Source: Chthoniobacter flavus (lineage in GTDB: Bacteria; Verrucomicrobiota; Verrucomicrobiia; Chthoniobacterales; Terrimicrobiaceae). Taken from it: a stretch of 5,417 nt of DNA. The notes below the pieces were generated by a model. It did not search any database and was not told where the DNA came from. It saw nothing but the letters and a program-made list of their open reading frames with translations. The position numbers and the translations under genes are program-made. The DNA lies in NCBI GenBank assembly GCA_945863785.1, contig CAMBAQ010000135.1, positions 1 to 5,417 on the forward strand. Reading direction: 5' to 3'. Positions 5,320 through 5,417 of this stretch are shown piece after piece (within the stretch, counting starts at the first letter, position 1; every line of letters begins with the position of its first letter).

Positions 5320-5417
5320 CTATAGGATTTCCAAATGCCACCCCATGCTGCCACCCCTCTAATGAGCATGGGAAAAATTGTTTCCTTCTACTTGGCTGTA
5401 GATTTTTCCAAGCCCAG

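Noticed and set aside
5336..5372. Direct and inverted repeats (TGCCACCCC twice; CCCATGCT/AGCATGGG) as an operator or terminator
   Set aside because: They are short, have no adjoining T-run or promoter, and there is no gene nearby for them to control.

Overview
This window looks like ordinary bacterial chromosome of intermediate GC content. The gene types (a SufT-type iron-sulfur protein, a single-RRM protein with a glycine-rich tail, a CBM20-plus-esterase fusion, and small exported proteins with no familiar family) suggest Verrucomicrobiota, perhaps the Opitutia branch. That placement is a judgement from protein character, not a measured result. Clear Shine-Dalgarno sequences are rare: the only strong one (AGGAGG) lies ahead of the corA-like gene.

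Layout, left to right. At 2-457 (+) is the 3' part of a sufT-like gene whose beginning lies outside the window. It converges, with an 18-bp gap, on a minus-strand pair. That pair is a corA-like transporter gene (1537-2607) followed by a prokaryotic ionotropic-glutamate-receptor-type channel gene (476-1543). The two overlap by 7 bp, so they are probably co-transcribed and translationally coupled. A plus-strand gene at 2643-3734 diverges from corA and encodes a cytoplasmic protein with an N-terminal starch-binding-like (CBM20) domain and an alpha/beta-hydrolase esterase domain. It converges on a minus-strand gene for a small secreted protein of unknown function (3747-4271). A spacer of about 215 bp without a gene precedes an RRM RNA-binding protein (4487-4885), which ends in a very strong intrinsic terminator with a GAAA loop. 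A second hairpin and a good sigma70-type promoter then lead into a complete tRNA-Gly(GCC) with an encoded CCA end (5120-5195). The last 222 bp hold no convincing gene.

The most interesting part is the corA-like/iGluR-like pair. Both are predicted membrane ion pathways, and both depart from family-defining residues. The CorA protein has SMN instead of GMN at the pore mouth. The channel lacks a GYG potassium filter and has Asn where the amino-acid-binding Arg normally sits. A possible 25-codon leader ORF sits between the AGGAGG and an alternative corA start, recalling leader-ORF control of corA in Salmonella. The divergent esterase gene has a promoter-like pair placed so that its transcript would be leaderless or nearly so. 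I see no phage, insertion sequence, CRISPR array or defence system here.
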